Positions 45,572 through 54,705 of a stretch of DNA of 64,000 nucleotides are shown piece after piece. The notes under the pieces are model-generated. The model did not search any database, was not told where the DNA came from, and saw only the letters and a program-made list of their open reading frames with translations. The stretch comes from an uncultured Gammaproteobacteria bacterium. Its GTDB lineage: Bacteria > Pseudomonadota > Gammaproteobacteria > GCA-001735895. The translations under genes and the position numbers were made by a program. The stretch's first letter is position 1. Each line of letters opens with the position of its first letter. The stretch lies in assembly GCA_913061315.1 (NCBI GenBank), contig CAJXUC010000001.1, positions 1 to 64,000 on the forward strand. Direction: 5' to 3'.

Positions 45572-46561
45572 CTAATTTAGGCGAGTTGACAGTATACCGC
45601 CAGTAACAATCATTATAATTCCTATAATCGTTATGAAATCAAGAGTTTCATTAAAGAATAGCATGCCCCAAATAATGGCAAAAGCGACGTAGCCAAAATC
45701 AAAGATGGCGATTGTCGAGGCCGGCCCGGACTGATACGCAATGGCGGCTCCAATACTACCCACCAAAAGTGCAACTGCCAGTATGGTCATATCACCCCAT
45801 ACGGAGACATCCATAGGTGACCAGTCACCGAATAAAAATAGATTTGATTGCTGAATTTCTTCCGTGGGCTGGAATAGGAAAATCAGCAAACTTGCAATAA
45901 TGCCTACGAAGATAAACACTATATTCATCCATAAAGATAAAATCATTGGATGTTCATCGCGACACTTGCTCCGAGTAAGGATCATACCCAGTGCATATAG
46001 AATGGCTGAAATGATGGGTAACAAAGCATAAAGATTAAAGTTTTCGGCCTGTGGTCGAAGTATTAAAAGTACACCACAAAAACCCATGACTACGGCAATC
46101 CAGCCCCCTAAGCCGACACGCTCAGCTAGAAATAGAGCAGCAAACAATGTAATAAAAATAGGTAAGGTGTAAAATGAGGCGGCAGCGATAGAAAGATCTA
46201 CCTTTGGCAGTGCCATATAATAGAGCAGCCACATGATAACCAGTAAGGCACTTCTAGTGAGTGTCCAGAACAACTGTTTGGGCATTAACCCCAACATAAG
46301 GACTCTCCAAAAAACAGGTGGCTTTTCAGACAAATGAAGCGGAGTTTTCTTCTTTAAAAAGAAGGTTAATAGAGGTATTGTCAAAATTGAGCGTAATATG
46401 AAAATTTGCCAAATGACAAAAGAGGCATTGCTTTTTTTAATCAAAGCATCGCCAAGGGCTAAAGCAAATACACCTATCAAAATCGCACCAATTGCCAATT
46501 TTAGATTGTCACTGCTAGGTCTAATATATTGAGTCATTATCTCTATTATTGTTAAGGCCAT
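45572..46561 (-). CDS. DMT-superfamily (EamA) transporter
   Basis: A 329-residue inner-membrane protein with ten predicted helices organised as two EamA repeats (about residues 24-165 and 175-328). Typical text includes WLLYYMALPKVDLSIAAASFYTLP at the end of repeat one and a GFCGVLLILRP loop. Substrates of this family include amino acids and metabolites; this one resembles S-adenosylmethionine/riboflavin-type exporters no more than others. An internal ATG at residue 9 (MTQYI) is a possible start. Confidence 0.85.
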   Translation of the reverse strand: MALTIIEIMTQYIRPSSDNLKLAIGAILIGVFALALGDALIKKSNASFVIWQIFILRSILTIPLLTFFLKKKTPLHLSEKPPVFWRVLMLGLMPKQLFWTLTRSALLVIMWLLYYMALPKVDLSIAAASFYTLPIFITLFAALFLAERVGLGGWIAVVMGFCGVLLILRPQAENFNLYALLPIISAILYALGMILTRSKCRDEHPMILSLWMNIVFIFVGIIASLLIFLFQPTEEIQQSNLFLFGDWSPMDVSVWGDMTILAVALLVGSIGAAIAYQSGPASTIAIFDFGYVAFAIIWGMLFFNETLDFITIIGIIMIVTGGILSTRLN

Positions 46562-46772
46562 CAGTAGCTTAAAGTAGTCATGTGTTTTGTCTATCGATAT
46601 TCTAAAAACTTCTTATTGGTATTTAGTCCTAGTACTCGATTAATGTCTACAATCAATAGTGTGTATTAATAGTTAGCTGCTCATTGGTCAATCCCTTGTC
46701 AATATACTGACTCGCCGATATGATGCGTCAGCAAAAAAAATTCAAATATCTCCATTCGAAAAGAGGCTCGTT

Positions 46773-47708
46773 ATGAAAGTTTGTGTACTAGGTGCAGCAG
46801 GTGGAATTGGTCAGCCACTTTCTTTGTTATTGAAATTACAACTACCAGCGGGTAGTGAATTATCGCTTTATGATGTTGCGCCATTTACCCCGGGTGTTGC
46901 AGTCGATCTTAGTCACATTCCAACGGATGTATCTGTTTCTGGGTTTGCTGGAGATGATGTTGAAGCCGCCATGGTCGATGCTGATATCGTTGTCATTCCA
47001 GCGGGTGTCCCGCGTAAGCCAGGTATGACTCGTGATGACTTGTTCAGTATGAACGCTGGCATCGTTAAAAAGCTTATCTTAGCTGGCACTAAAGTCTGTC
47101 CTAATGCCTGTTACGCCATTGTGACTAACCCTGTTAACTCAACCGTTGCGATTGCTGCCGAAGTTCTTAAGGCCGCGGGTGTTTATGACAAGCGCAAGCT
47201 GTTTGGCGTAACAACTCTCGATATTATCCGTTCAAATACGTTTGTGGCTGAACTCAAAGGCATGAGCTGTAATGATGTGAATGTCAGCGTCATTGGCGGA
47301 CACAGTGGTGTTACTATTTTGCCATTGCTGTCTAGCATTGACGGAGTCGAATTAACTGATGCTGAAATTGAATTACTAACACCGCGTATTCAGGAAGCGG
47401 GTACCGAAGTTGTAGAAGCAAAAGTCGGCGCAGGTTCTGCAACCTTGTCTATGGCTCAAGCCGCAGCTCAGTTTGTTTCTTCTCTGGTGGCTGCAATGAA
47501 TGGCGCTGATGTCACTGAATGTTGTTATGTTCAAACCGGTGAAGATACTGATAGTTTCCATGCGCAGCCCGTTAAGCTGGGTAAAAATGGTGTTGAGTCT
47601 ATTCCCGCACTACCCGAATTGAGTGTTTATGAGCAAAAGCTATTGACTGAACTGAAACCAGTTTTAGATGGTAATATTGCTAAAGGAATCGAGTTTGCCA
47701 AAGCTTAA
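46773..47708 (+). CDS. mdh: Malate dehydrogenase (E. coli type)
   Basis: A 311-residue NAD-dependent malate dehydrogenase of the gammaproteobacterial type. The nucleotide motif is [12 protein letters not shown] (residues 4-15), the substrate loop Arg pair is in [12 protein letters not shown] near residue 80, and VTNPVNSTV precedes [10 protein letters not shown] and the catalytic His region [12 protein letters not shown] near residue 176. It is a central enzyme of the TCA cycle. A promoter-rich gap lies upstream and a terminator follows. Confidence 0.97.
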   Translation: MKVCVLGAAGGIGQPLSLLLKLQLPAGSELSLYDVAPFTPGVAVDLSHIPTDVSVSGFAGDDVEAAMVDADIVVIPAGVPRKPGMTRDDLFSMNAGIVKKLILAGTKVCPNACYAIVTNPVNSTVAIAAEVLKAAGVYDKRKLFGVTTLDIIRSNTFVAELKGMSCNDVNVSVIGGHSGVTILPLLSSIDGVELTDAEIELLTPRIQEAGTEVVEAKVGAGSATLSMAQAAAQFVSSLVAAMNGADVTECCYVQTGEDTDSFHAQPVKLGKNGVESIPALPELSVYEQKLLTELKPVLDGNIAKGIEFAKA

Positions 47709-47769
47709 AGTATCTGGTCTTTAAAGTGCGATAAGATTTTCTAGCCATTTTAGAGTGATTTAGCCATTA

Positions 47770-47799
47770 AAAGCGCAGCTTCCGAGTTGCGTTTTTTTG
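47770..47799 (+). terminator. Intrinsic terminator after mdh
   Basis: AAAA(G)CGCAGCT pairs with AGTTGCGTTTT across a TCCG loop, with one bulged G and one G-T pair, and is followed by a run of seven T. It lies 62 bp past the mdh stop, a standard Rho-independent terminator. Confidence 0.8.
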
Positions 47800-48557
47800 T
47801 CTAGTTCTTTACCACGTAAGGGTAAATTAAAGAAAATATTAAAGGACTAACCAGACTAATAATGGTTTGAAAGCGTGCTAATAGGCTGAGAATACAAGTC
47901 GTAACAGAGGAATTAATTTAACTTTTAAGTGCCAATGACGCATGCCCTTTGGTGAAATATAACTGCTCAGACCTCAAGTTAAATATGAAGCTCCGGTTTA
48001 ACCATATTCCTCAAATAGCCTCAAGAATGAAAATCAAATTGCAGGGCAAGTGTGACTCATAAATTAGCAAACCGTTAGACAGACTGGAAGCGAAAGAAAT
48101 AAGCCTTTATTCATTCTACCGACCATTTAAAAAATGAATAAAGTTAAGTCTGATAGAGTAAAAAAGACGAGGCTTTAGTTATTCTGGAAGGTGAAATTGA
48201 TCACTATATTAAACATTTAAAAGTACAAAAAATAATAGTGTGAGTCTATAGTCAGTGGTCAAAGTGTATTAAGATTGTCTACTTCGCGTCAGCCTGAACC
48301 ATATCTGATTCTGTGTACGACTTAATTGTATCGTAGGTACTACCCTGTTGAATATTGGCCTCTTCGATGACAATCTAAGAAGTAGCCCAATAATCGACGT
48401 CACCTTTAGACTTGATGTCATAGCTTGTTTAGATACAGAAAAGATAATTGGCCAAACGGAAATAATCTTCAATGAAAGTATGGTCTTGAAAGTGTTTGAA
48501 AAGGCTTTAAAGGTGACATCGTTTTAACTGACTCCTATAACTATTCAGGGTTGCCAG
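47800..48557. other. Gene-free stretch with fragments of a decayed gene
   Basis: About 760 bp without an intact gene. Two rightward frames have protein-like composition. A short one near 48150-48240 reads DEALVILEGEIDHYI. A 73-codon frame at 48309-48527 has no start and reads NIGLFDDNLRSSPIIDVTF, then DTEKIIGQTEIIF and VFEKALKVTSF before a TAA. They look like successive pieces of one inactivated gene. The texture (repeated beta-type segments) is reminiscent of small lipoproteins such as YajG, but I cannot identify it. The leftward frame at 48269-48472 is its antisense shadow. Confidence 0.45.
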
Positions 48558-49364
48558 TCAGACATTAGTTTTTTGTGGCAGTTGTAAGCACCGGAAAACG
48601 CTAGATATGCAGAAAAGCACAGCAAGAATACAGACGATTGTTGGGCCTGTTGGGGTGTCCATAACATAAGAGGTCCTTAAACCCATCAGTGAGGCACCGC
48701 AGCCAATCATTGCCGCAACTATTGCCATTGTCTCTGGTGTTTTGCTGAAAGGTCGAGCAGTCGCTGCCGGTATAATCAGCATCGCGGTAATCAGCAGAAC
48801 GCCAACTACTTTGATTGCAACAGCTACAACGACCGCCAACGACAAGGTGAGAATGACTTTCTCCCGCTTGGGTGAAATGCCACATGCGTAAGCAAGTTCA
48901 GGATTAACTGTTGATATAAGAAGTGCTGACCAGCGCCACCCAATCAATATGAGAACCAAGGCTGAACCACTCCAAATAACAGCAAGGTCAACGGTGCCAA
49001 CTGAAAGGATGTCACCAAAAAGATAGGCCATAAGGTCGATGCGAACACCCGATAGAAAGGAAACTGCAACCAACCCAAAAGCCAGTGAAGAGTGAGACAA
49101 GACTCCAAGCAGGGTATCCATTGCATAGACGCGTTCACTCATAGTTGCAACGGCCAATGCCATTAACAGGGATACTACCAAAACCCCTGCAAATATGGGC
49201 ATTGATAAAGTGAGCGACAACGCTACACCCAGAATTGCGGCATGAGCAGTTGCATCACCGAAAAAAGCCATTCGACGCCAAATAATAAAACAGCCAAGCG
49301 GTGCCGCTGCGATTGCAACACCAAGACCGGCAAGGGAGGCTCGAAAAATAAAGTCATCGAACAT
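48558..49364 (-). CDS. znuB: Zinc ABC transporter permease ZnuB
   Basis: A 268-residue ABC-3 family permease with about eight hydrophobic segments. Family text includes CFIIWRRMAFFGDATAHAAILG near residue 25, and LLGVLSHSSLAFGLVAVSFL. It forms the zinc channel with ZnuC and ZnuA. Its ATG shares a base with the znuC stop (TAATG), so it is coupled to znuC. The pair is divergent from znuA, the arrangement seen in E. coli. Confidence 0.92.
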   Translation of the reverse strand: MFDDFIFRASLAGLGVAIAAAPLGCFIIWRRMAFFGDATAHAAILGVALSLTLSMPIFAGVLVVSLLMALAVATMSERVYAMDTLLGVLSHSSLAFGLVAVSFLSGVRIDLMAYLFGDILSVGTVDLAVIWSGSALVLILIGWRWSALLISTVNPELAYACGISPKREKVILTLSLAVVVAVAIKVVGVLLITAMLIIPAATARPFSKTPETMAIVAAMIGCGASLMGLRTSYVMDTPTGPTIVCILAVLFCISSVFRCLQLPQKTNV

Positions 49365-50089
49365 TAAATAGCGTCCTCAAGAAGCGATTTTATAGGGTCA
49401 TTATGGCGATAATTAGCGAACATCTCTTCATCGTCAAGTCCAAACAATAACCGATATTCGGGCGCGACTTTGACAACGTCAGGGGATCCTTCACAACAAA
49501 TACTGTGGTTAAGGCAGATAACGCGGTCAGAGGTGCGCATAACAGTGTGGAGCTCATGGCTTATCATTATAATGGCGCAATCAAGTTCTTGTCGAACCTG
49601 TTCAATCTGTCGGTAAAAATCTGCTGAGCCAGAATGATCCAGTCCCTGGGTGGCTTCATCCAGCAAAAGCAGATCAGGTTTCTCTATAAGAGCACGAGCC
49701 AGTAAAACTCGCTGGAATTGTCCGCCAGACAGCGTGCTTAACTGTTGTTCTCCAACATCAGACACCCCTGCCTGCTGTAGGGCGATCTCCATGTCGTTCT
49801 TTCGCTGTCGCTTGGGGAGCGATAAAAACCGGTAAACTGTTATGGGGAGCGTATTATCAATATTGAGGCGCTGAGGAACATAGCCAATGATTTGGTTACT
49901 GACAATTTCTATCACACCTGATGTAGGAATCACAGCGCCAATAAGTGCGCGTAGAAGCGTCGATTTTCCTGACCCGTTTGGTCCCACGATAGACAGTATT
50001 TCTCCCCTATCTATATGGATAGTGATGTCTTGCAGTACAGCGTTTCTTCCAAATTTTACGAATAGATTTTTTGTGGTAAGGACTCTCAT
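49364..50089 (-). CDS. znuC: Zinc ABC transporter ATPase ZnuC
   Basis: A 241-residue ATPase. Walker A is GPNGSGKSTLLRA (residues 36-48), GYVPQRLNID carries the Q-loop, the signature is LSGGQFQRVLLARAL, and Walker B LLLDEATQGLD precedes the H-loop ISHELHTVM. The C-terminus (PEYRLLFGLDDEE) is typical of ZnuC. It starts 306 bp from the divergent znuA, with a Zur-like box between them. Confidence 0.92.
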   Translation of the reverse strand: MRVLTTKNLFVKFGRNAVLQDITIHIDRGEILSIVGPNGSGKSTLLRALIGAVIPTSGVIEIVSNQIIGYVPQRLNIDNTLPITVYRFLSLPKRQRKNDMEIALQQAGVSDVGEQQLSTLSGGQFQRVLLARALIEKPDLLLLDEATQGLDHSGSADFYRQIEQVRQELDCAIIMISHELHTVMRTSDRVICLNHSICCEGSPDVVKVAPEYRLLFGLDDEEMFANYRHNDPIKSLLEDAI

Positions 50090-50395
50090 TTTTTCTCCAA
50101 TTCATTTCAGGTTCTATCCGTACCTGCAAATTCGTAAACAGTTATTTGAGTATGAAAAGCTGATGGGTTAAAAGGCATAGATGCCTAATAAGCACAGTAA
50201 ATTTTATCTACTGTATCAATGTGAAGTGATTTTCATAACGTGATTTTCAAGGTTGAGTCAATGTGGAAAAATATTCGGTAAAATACTTTCGTAAATTTTT
50301 TAGCGTTTACAGCACAAGGCCCTTTATTCCATTTATGTAATGTTATACTATAACACAAATGCTGTGAAGCTTTCACTTACAAAAGGTCTTAAAAA
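50090..50395. other. Divergent znuCB/znuA control region
   Basis: A 306-bp region with no gene. It holds the Zur-type box at 50341-50355 close to znuA. On the znuCB side I see no second full Zur palindrome, so the single box may serve mainly znuA, or a weaker site nearer 50200 may exist. Confidence 0.6.
50341..50355. promoter_or_regulatory. Zur-type zinc-responsive operator
   Basis: TGTTATA-C-TATAACA is an exact inverted repeat with 7-base arms around one base, matching the core of the gammaproteobacterial Zur box (GTTATANTATAAC). It lies 41 bp before the znuA start in the znuC-znuA divergent region, so Zn-loaded Zur should repress here. The zur gene itself is not in the window. Confidence 0.88.
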
Positions 50396-51403
50396 ATGAA
50401 AAGTTATCAAAAACTAACTGCTATTGTGTCTCTAGGGTTTTTATCGCTTAGTGCAAAGGCTGTTCCGAGTGTTGCGACAGACATTACACCAGTTCACTCT
50501 CTCGTATCACAGGTAATGGCAGGCGTGGGTAAGCCAAATTTACTTATTCAATCTGGTGCTTCACCACATCACTATTCGCTGAGCCCCTCAGAAGCCGAGG
50601 CATTGGAGGAGGCTGATCTTGTGTTCTGGATAGGTGAGGGCCTAACACCTTGGCTAGAAAGATCATTAGAGAACCTTTCTCCTGATTCAAAGAAAATTGA
50701 GTTGCTGGAAGCGAAGGGTACGACGACCTATGCGTTTAGAGAAGGGGCTACATTTGATGCACATGATGATAACGACCTTGAGACGGAAGAAGAGACAGCG
50801 CATGGCACGGATGACAACGATCATGAGATTGAAGAAGAGACAGCGCATGGCACGGATGAAGATGCTCATCATGATCATAGTGGGATTGACCCGCATGCGT
50901 GGTTAGACCCCGCTAATGGTAAGGTTTGGCTTGATGTAATTGCTAGGGCCTTGGTGGAAAAGGATCCGGAGAATGCCACAAAGTATCTTGAAAATGCAGC
51001 AATAGGAAAAGCTGAGATTGATGCTGCGATTAGTCTTATTGAAGCAACCACAGTGCAATTCAACAGTAAACAGTTCATTGTTTTTCATGATGCCTATCAA
51101 TACTTCGAAAGACGCTTTAAAATACAGGCAGCAGGATCTATTTCTATATCAGATGCATCAAAGCCGAGCCCTGCTCGCATTGCAGAGATAATCAAAGTGG
51201 TTACGGATTTAAACATAAGTTGTGTTTTCACCGAACCTCAATATAACCCCGGGGTGGTGAAGGCTGTTTTTGGCGGAACGGGTGTTAACACTTCTGGCGT
51301 TATTGATCCATTAGGCGCAGGCCTAGTTATTGGTGCCAACCTTTACTCTAACTTATTGATAGAGATCGCTGAAGGTCTTCAATCTTGTCTCGGAGAAAAA
51401 TAG
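50396..51403 (+). CDS. znuA: Periplasmic zinc-binding protein ZnuA
   Basis: A 335-residue cluster-9 metal receptor. The signal peptide ends near residue 22 (SAKAVPSVA). Zinc-ligand histidines are in TPVHSL near residue 33 and SGASPHHYSL near 60, and in the later IVFHDAYQYFE. Between the first two and the IDPHAWLDP motif lies an acidic/His-rich loop (residues ~120-162) typical of ZnuA. Residues 124-153 are two near-identical 15-residue units encoded by a 45-bp tandem repeat, followed by DAHHDH. The loop is thought to capture zinc or accept it from ZinT-like partners. Confidence 0.93.
   Translation: MKSYQKLTAIVSLGFLSLSAKAVPSVATDITPVHSLVSQVMAGVGKPNLLIQSGASPHHYSLSPSEAEALEEADLVFWIGEGLTPWLERSLENLSPDSKKIELLEAKGTTTYAFREGATFDAHDDNDLETEEETAHGTDDNDHEIEEETAHGTDEDAHHDHSGIDPHAWLDPANGKVWLDVIARALVEKDPENATKYLENAAIGKAEIDAAISLIEATTVQFNSKQFIVFHDAYQYFERRFKIQAAGSISISDASKPSPARIAEIIKVVTDLNISCVFTEPQYNPGVVKAVFGGTGVNTSGVIDPLGAGLVIGANLYSNLLIEIAEGLQSCLGEK
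50765..50854 (+). repeat. 45-bp tandem duplication inside znuA
   Basis: Units 50765-50809 and 50810-50854 encode DDNDLETEEETAHGT and DDNDHEIEEETAHGT. The second half of each unit is identical at the DNA level (29 bases running into the next codon), so the duplication is fairly recent. It keeps frame and adds Asp, Glu and His ligands to the metal-binding loop. Confidence 0.9.
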
Positions 51404-51560
51404 GTGGCTTAATCTGGCCCTATAAATTATTTAATAATTAAAGTCCAGTATAAAAATTGTTTTGTCGAGAACTCAAATTTGATGAGAGAATTTATTTAGG
51501 TATTAACAGAACAAAATTACGCCTGAAAAGATGACTTCAATATAAAAGATAAACCGATCT

Positions 51561-51599
51561 GGGCTTTCTTCTTTTGGTACGGAGAAAGTCCATTTTTTT
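51561..51599 (+). terminator. Intrinsic terminator downstream of znuA
   Basis: GGGCTTTCT pairs with AGAAAGTCC (one G-T pair) across a 13-base loop and is followed by ATTTTTTTA. It lies about 160 bp after the znuA stop and 45 bp before the end of the convergent EamA gene, and could serve the rightward transcript. Confidence 0.7.
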
Positions 51600-51644
51600 A
51601 GTCTTTGTTTTAACGGCTTTATAAGCAGTAAATGTTTAAACTAA

Positions 51645-52526
51645 TTATTGATTAATTCGAAAACGTGTCAATGCAATGCCACTGAGAATAATTACCAAAG
51701 CAACAATACTTGATGACTCGACTGGTTCTGACAATACATAAGCACCGGTAAAAAAAGCAACAACTGGGATCAAATAATTAATGGTTGATAGAAAAGTCGG
51801 GCCGGCACGATTGATTACAGCGAACAGCATCAGTGTTGCAATCGCTGTTGGCCCAATACCCAACCAAATCGTCGAGCTTAGCACGAGAGTCGAAACTGCT
51901 TCGCTGTTGGCCGGCACCACAAATAGCCAGATTGGGAAAACCATAATTGTTGCTGCAATCAACACACCAGAGGTGCTAATAAACGGATTTAGCTTTGGCA
52001 AACGCCTGACTAGTATGGTGTTCACTGCATAACTACTGGCTGCGATAAAGATTGCGATACCGCCGTATACAGCTTGCCCACCGCCTTCAAATATGGGTCC
52101 CAGTAATACACCAATACCACCAATACCAAAAGTGAAGCCTAATACTTTATACCGATTTAGGTTTTCTCCATCGACTAGATAATGTGCCAGTATCATCGTG
52201 ATCAGCGGCATGGTTGCCATAATCATGCCGGCAATGCCCGAATTTACCGACAACTGTCCCCATGATATAAGGAAAAAAGGCAGCACATAACCAACTATAC
52301 CCATTACCATAAAAGCCAACCAAGCATGAATAGTAAAGGGTAGTCTTAGCCCTTTGGCATAAACCACAAACGTTAATATTAAGGCGCCGATGAGGACGCG
52401 ATAGAACACAGTGGTCAGTGGATGGAGGCTCTCGACTGAAATCGAGATAAACATAAATGAAGTGCCCCACAACAACACAAGACTCATTAACAATAACCAG
52501 TTAATGAGTGTTGTTCTATCGAACAT
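51645..52526 (-). CDS. DMT-superfamily (EamA) transporter
   Basis: A 293-residue membrane protein with ten predicted helices in two EamA repeats (about residues 10-140 and 150-290). VLLWGTSFMFISISVESLHP at the N-terminus and TTVFYRVLIGALIL are typical of RhaT/RarD-like carriers of unknown substrate. It is transcribed leftward, 44 bp downstream of the acetoacetyl-CoA synthetase gene, and probably cotranscribed with it, which hints at an organic-acid or amino-acid substrate. Confidence 0.85.
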   Translation of the reverse strand: MFDRTTLINWLLLMSLVLLWGTSFMFISISVESLHPLTTVFYRVLIGALILTFVVYAKGLRLPFTIHAWLAFMVMGIVGYVLPFFLISWGQLSVNSGIAGMIMATMPLITMILAHYLVDGENLNRYKVLGFTFGIGGIGVLLGPIFEGGGQAVYGGIAIFIAASSYAVNTILVRRLPKLNPFISTSGVLIAATIMVFPIWLFVVPANSEAVSTLVLSSTIWLGIGPTAIATLMLFAVINRAGPTFLSTINYLIPVVAFFTGAYVLSEPVESSSIVALVIILSGIALTRFRINQ

Positions 52527-52570
52527 AATGAAATGCCCTTTTTGAATAATGAATTAGAAATATCTCAAAA

Positions 52571-54526
52571 TTAATCGACTTGCAACTCAGCCATGTTTCG
52601 AAATAGGTTGAGGGCGTTTGGGTTCGCGAGGGAGTGAATATTTTTAATGTCTTGATTGTGGACAACTTCGCGAACCGCTAACTCAACTATTTTGCCTGAT
52701 TTAGTTCGAGGAATTTCCGATACCTGAATGACTTTAACGGGCACGTGCCGCGGAGTACAATGCTGTTTAATGGTCAATTTTATTTTTTTTATGAGAGTCT
52801 CACCTAATGTTAAATCAGGGCGCAGCACAACAAATAATACTACGCGTACATCCGAGTTCCAGTCTTGCCCAATAGCAATACTCTCAATGACTTCCTCGAG
52901 TTGTTCGACGTGACGATATATTTCAGCGGTGCCAATCCGAACACCACCTGGATTTAATGTAGCGTCTGAACGGCCATAGATAGTCACACCACCATAATCG
53001 TTTAGCATCACATAATCACCGTGATGCCATACGTTTTCAAAATGCGCAAAGTAGGCGTTGTGATATTTCTGTCCATCGGGATCATCCCAAAAATACACGG
53101 GTTGGCAGGGGAAAGTTTGGGTGCAGACGAGCTCGCCTTTTTGGTTTCGGATCGATACGCCGTCGTCATTGAACACATCGACCGCTAAGCCTAAGCCACG
53201 GCATTGGCTCTCACCTCGATAAACTGGCAGTATGGGGCAACCCAGCACAAAGCATGAAACGATATCGGTGCCACCAGAGATCGACGATAGGCAAACATCT
53301 TGTTTAATACTGTCGTAGACATAATCAAAACTTTCGGGTGCTAATACTGATCCAGTTGACCAAATGGTTCGAAGAGTGCTTAAGTCGTAAATTTCAGTTG
53401 GAACAAAATAATCTTTTTTAAGCGCATCAAGATACTTTGCCGACGTGCCAAATTGTGTGAGCTTAACTGACTCGGCATACTCCCAGAGTACATTGCGATT
53501 AGGATAAAAAGGTGATCCGTCGTACAACACTAGGGATGCTTTGCAAGCCAATGCACTCACCAGCCAATTCCACATCATCCAGCCACAAGTAGTGAAATAA
53601 AAAGCCCGATCACCTGGCCGAATATCGCCGTGTAGCATCTGCTCTTTTAAATGCTGCAGTAATACACCACCGACCCGGTGCGTAATGCACTTGGGTTTTC
53701 CCGTGGTACCAGACGAATACAACACGTACAAAGGATCGTTAAAATGGCTCGGGTAAAAATCGATGGTTTCGACAGGGTTAGCGATAATGTCATTCCAGTG
53801 AGTCACTGACAATGCGCTGTCTATTCCAGCAAGGTTGACCAGAATAGTGCCTTCGATACTCGGCAAGGCCGCCGTAATTGTTTTCACTTTGCTTGTAAGG
53901 GCTATTTTTTTGCCGTTGTAAAAATAGCCATCCACCGTAAATAAGAAACGAGGCTCAGTTTGACCAAAGCGATCAATCACGCTTTCTTCACCAAAATCAG
54001 GGGAGGTCGAAGTCCATATCGCACCGATGCTAGTCGTCGCTAACATGGCAACGACGGTTTCGGGCATGTTTGGCATATACGCAGCAACGCGGTCTCCCAC
54101 TTTAAGTCCATTGGCACGCAACCACTCGGCAACGCTGGCTACCTGATCATGTAGTTGCCGATAAGTTAAGTGATACTCGACCTGGTTTTCGGCCCGAAAA
54201 TAAATCGCAATGTCATCATTATTGTTACTGGGGTGTACGCGTAATAAATTTTCGGCAAAGTTAAGTTTGGCATCGGGGAACCACTCGGCCTTTTCAATAT
54301 CATCGGCATCAATTAAAATGCGTTTGCCCTTATCACCAACGACTTCTGCAAAATCCCATAGGATTGACCAGAAGTTTTCTTTTTCGTCGATAGACCAATC
54401 GTAAAGATCATTAAAGGTGTTAAACGAACAATTAAACTGAACATTAACTAAATCAATAAATTTGGTGATTAGGGCGTCATTAATTAGTTGTTTACTGGGT
54501 TGCCAAAGGGGTGTTGGTTGATCCAT
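52571..54526 (-). CDS. Acetoacetyl-CoA synthetase
   Basis: A 651-residue ANL-family ligase of the acetoacetate-CoA ligase type. The N-terminal ACS-like extension (residues ~30-95) contains FWSILWDFAEVVGDKG. The P-loop is YSSGTTGKPKCI near residue 269, and GRSDATLNPGGVRIGTAEIY near residue 515 plus the catalytic Lys region RTKSGKIVELAVREV near residue 617 follow. ISGGTDIVSCF near 419 is characteristic of acetoacetyl-CoA synthetases rather than acetyl-CoA synthetase. It activates acetoacetate from ketone-body or polyhydroxybutyrate breakdown. Confidence 0.9.
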   Translation of the reverse strand: MDQPTPLWQPSKQLINDALITKFIDLVNVQFNCSFNTFNDLYDWSIDEKENFWSILWDFAEVVGDKGKRILIDADDIEKAEWFPDAKLNFAENLLRVHPSNNNDDIAIYFRAENQVEYHLTYRQLHDQVASVAEWLRANGLKVGDRVAAYMPNMPETVVAMLATTSIGAIWTSTSPDFGEESVIDRFGQTEPRFLFTVDGYFYNGKKIALTSKVKTITAALPSIEGTILVNLAGIDSALSVTHWNDIIANPVETIDFYPSHFNDPLYVLYSSGTTGKPKCITHRVGGVLLQHLKEQMLHGDIRPGDRAFYFTTCGWMMWNWLVSALACKASLVLYDGSPFYPNRNVLWEYAESVKLTQFGTSAKYLDALKKDYFVPTEIYDLSTLRTIWSTGSVLAPESFDYVYDSIKQDVCLSSISGGTDIVSCFVLGCPILPVYRGESQCRGLGLAVDVFNDDGVSIRNQKGELVCTQTFPCQPVYFWDDPDGQKYHNAYFAHFENVWHHGDYVMLNDYGGVTIYGRSDATLNPGGVRIGTAEIYRHVEQLEEVIESIAIGQDWNSDVRVVLFVVLRPDLTLGETLIKKIKLTIKQHCTPRHVPVKVIQVSEIPRTKSGKIVELAVREVVHNQDIKNIHSLANPNALNLFRNMAELQVD

Positions 54527-54705
54527 ACCAATGATCTGCTAAAGTAATGTTAGTGGTAGAATTCTAGCATTGAAAACAAATAGTCCGTTAGCGACATTCA
54601 CTGTCTGATTTAAATCGTTCAAGCTGTGAGTTATAGATAAATATTAATTATAGGCAATATGAAGAGCATAAAGGCCTGGCTTTAAAGTAATCAAATTTGC
54701 TCCGC

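Noticed and set aside
48269..48472. 67-residue leftward open frame
   Set aside because: Antisense to the more protein-like rightward fragment at 48309-48527.
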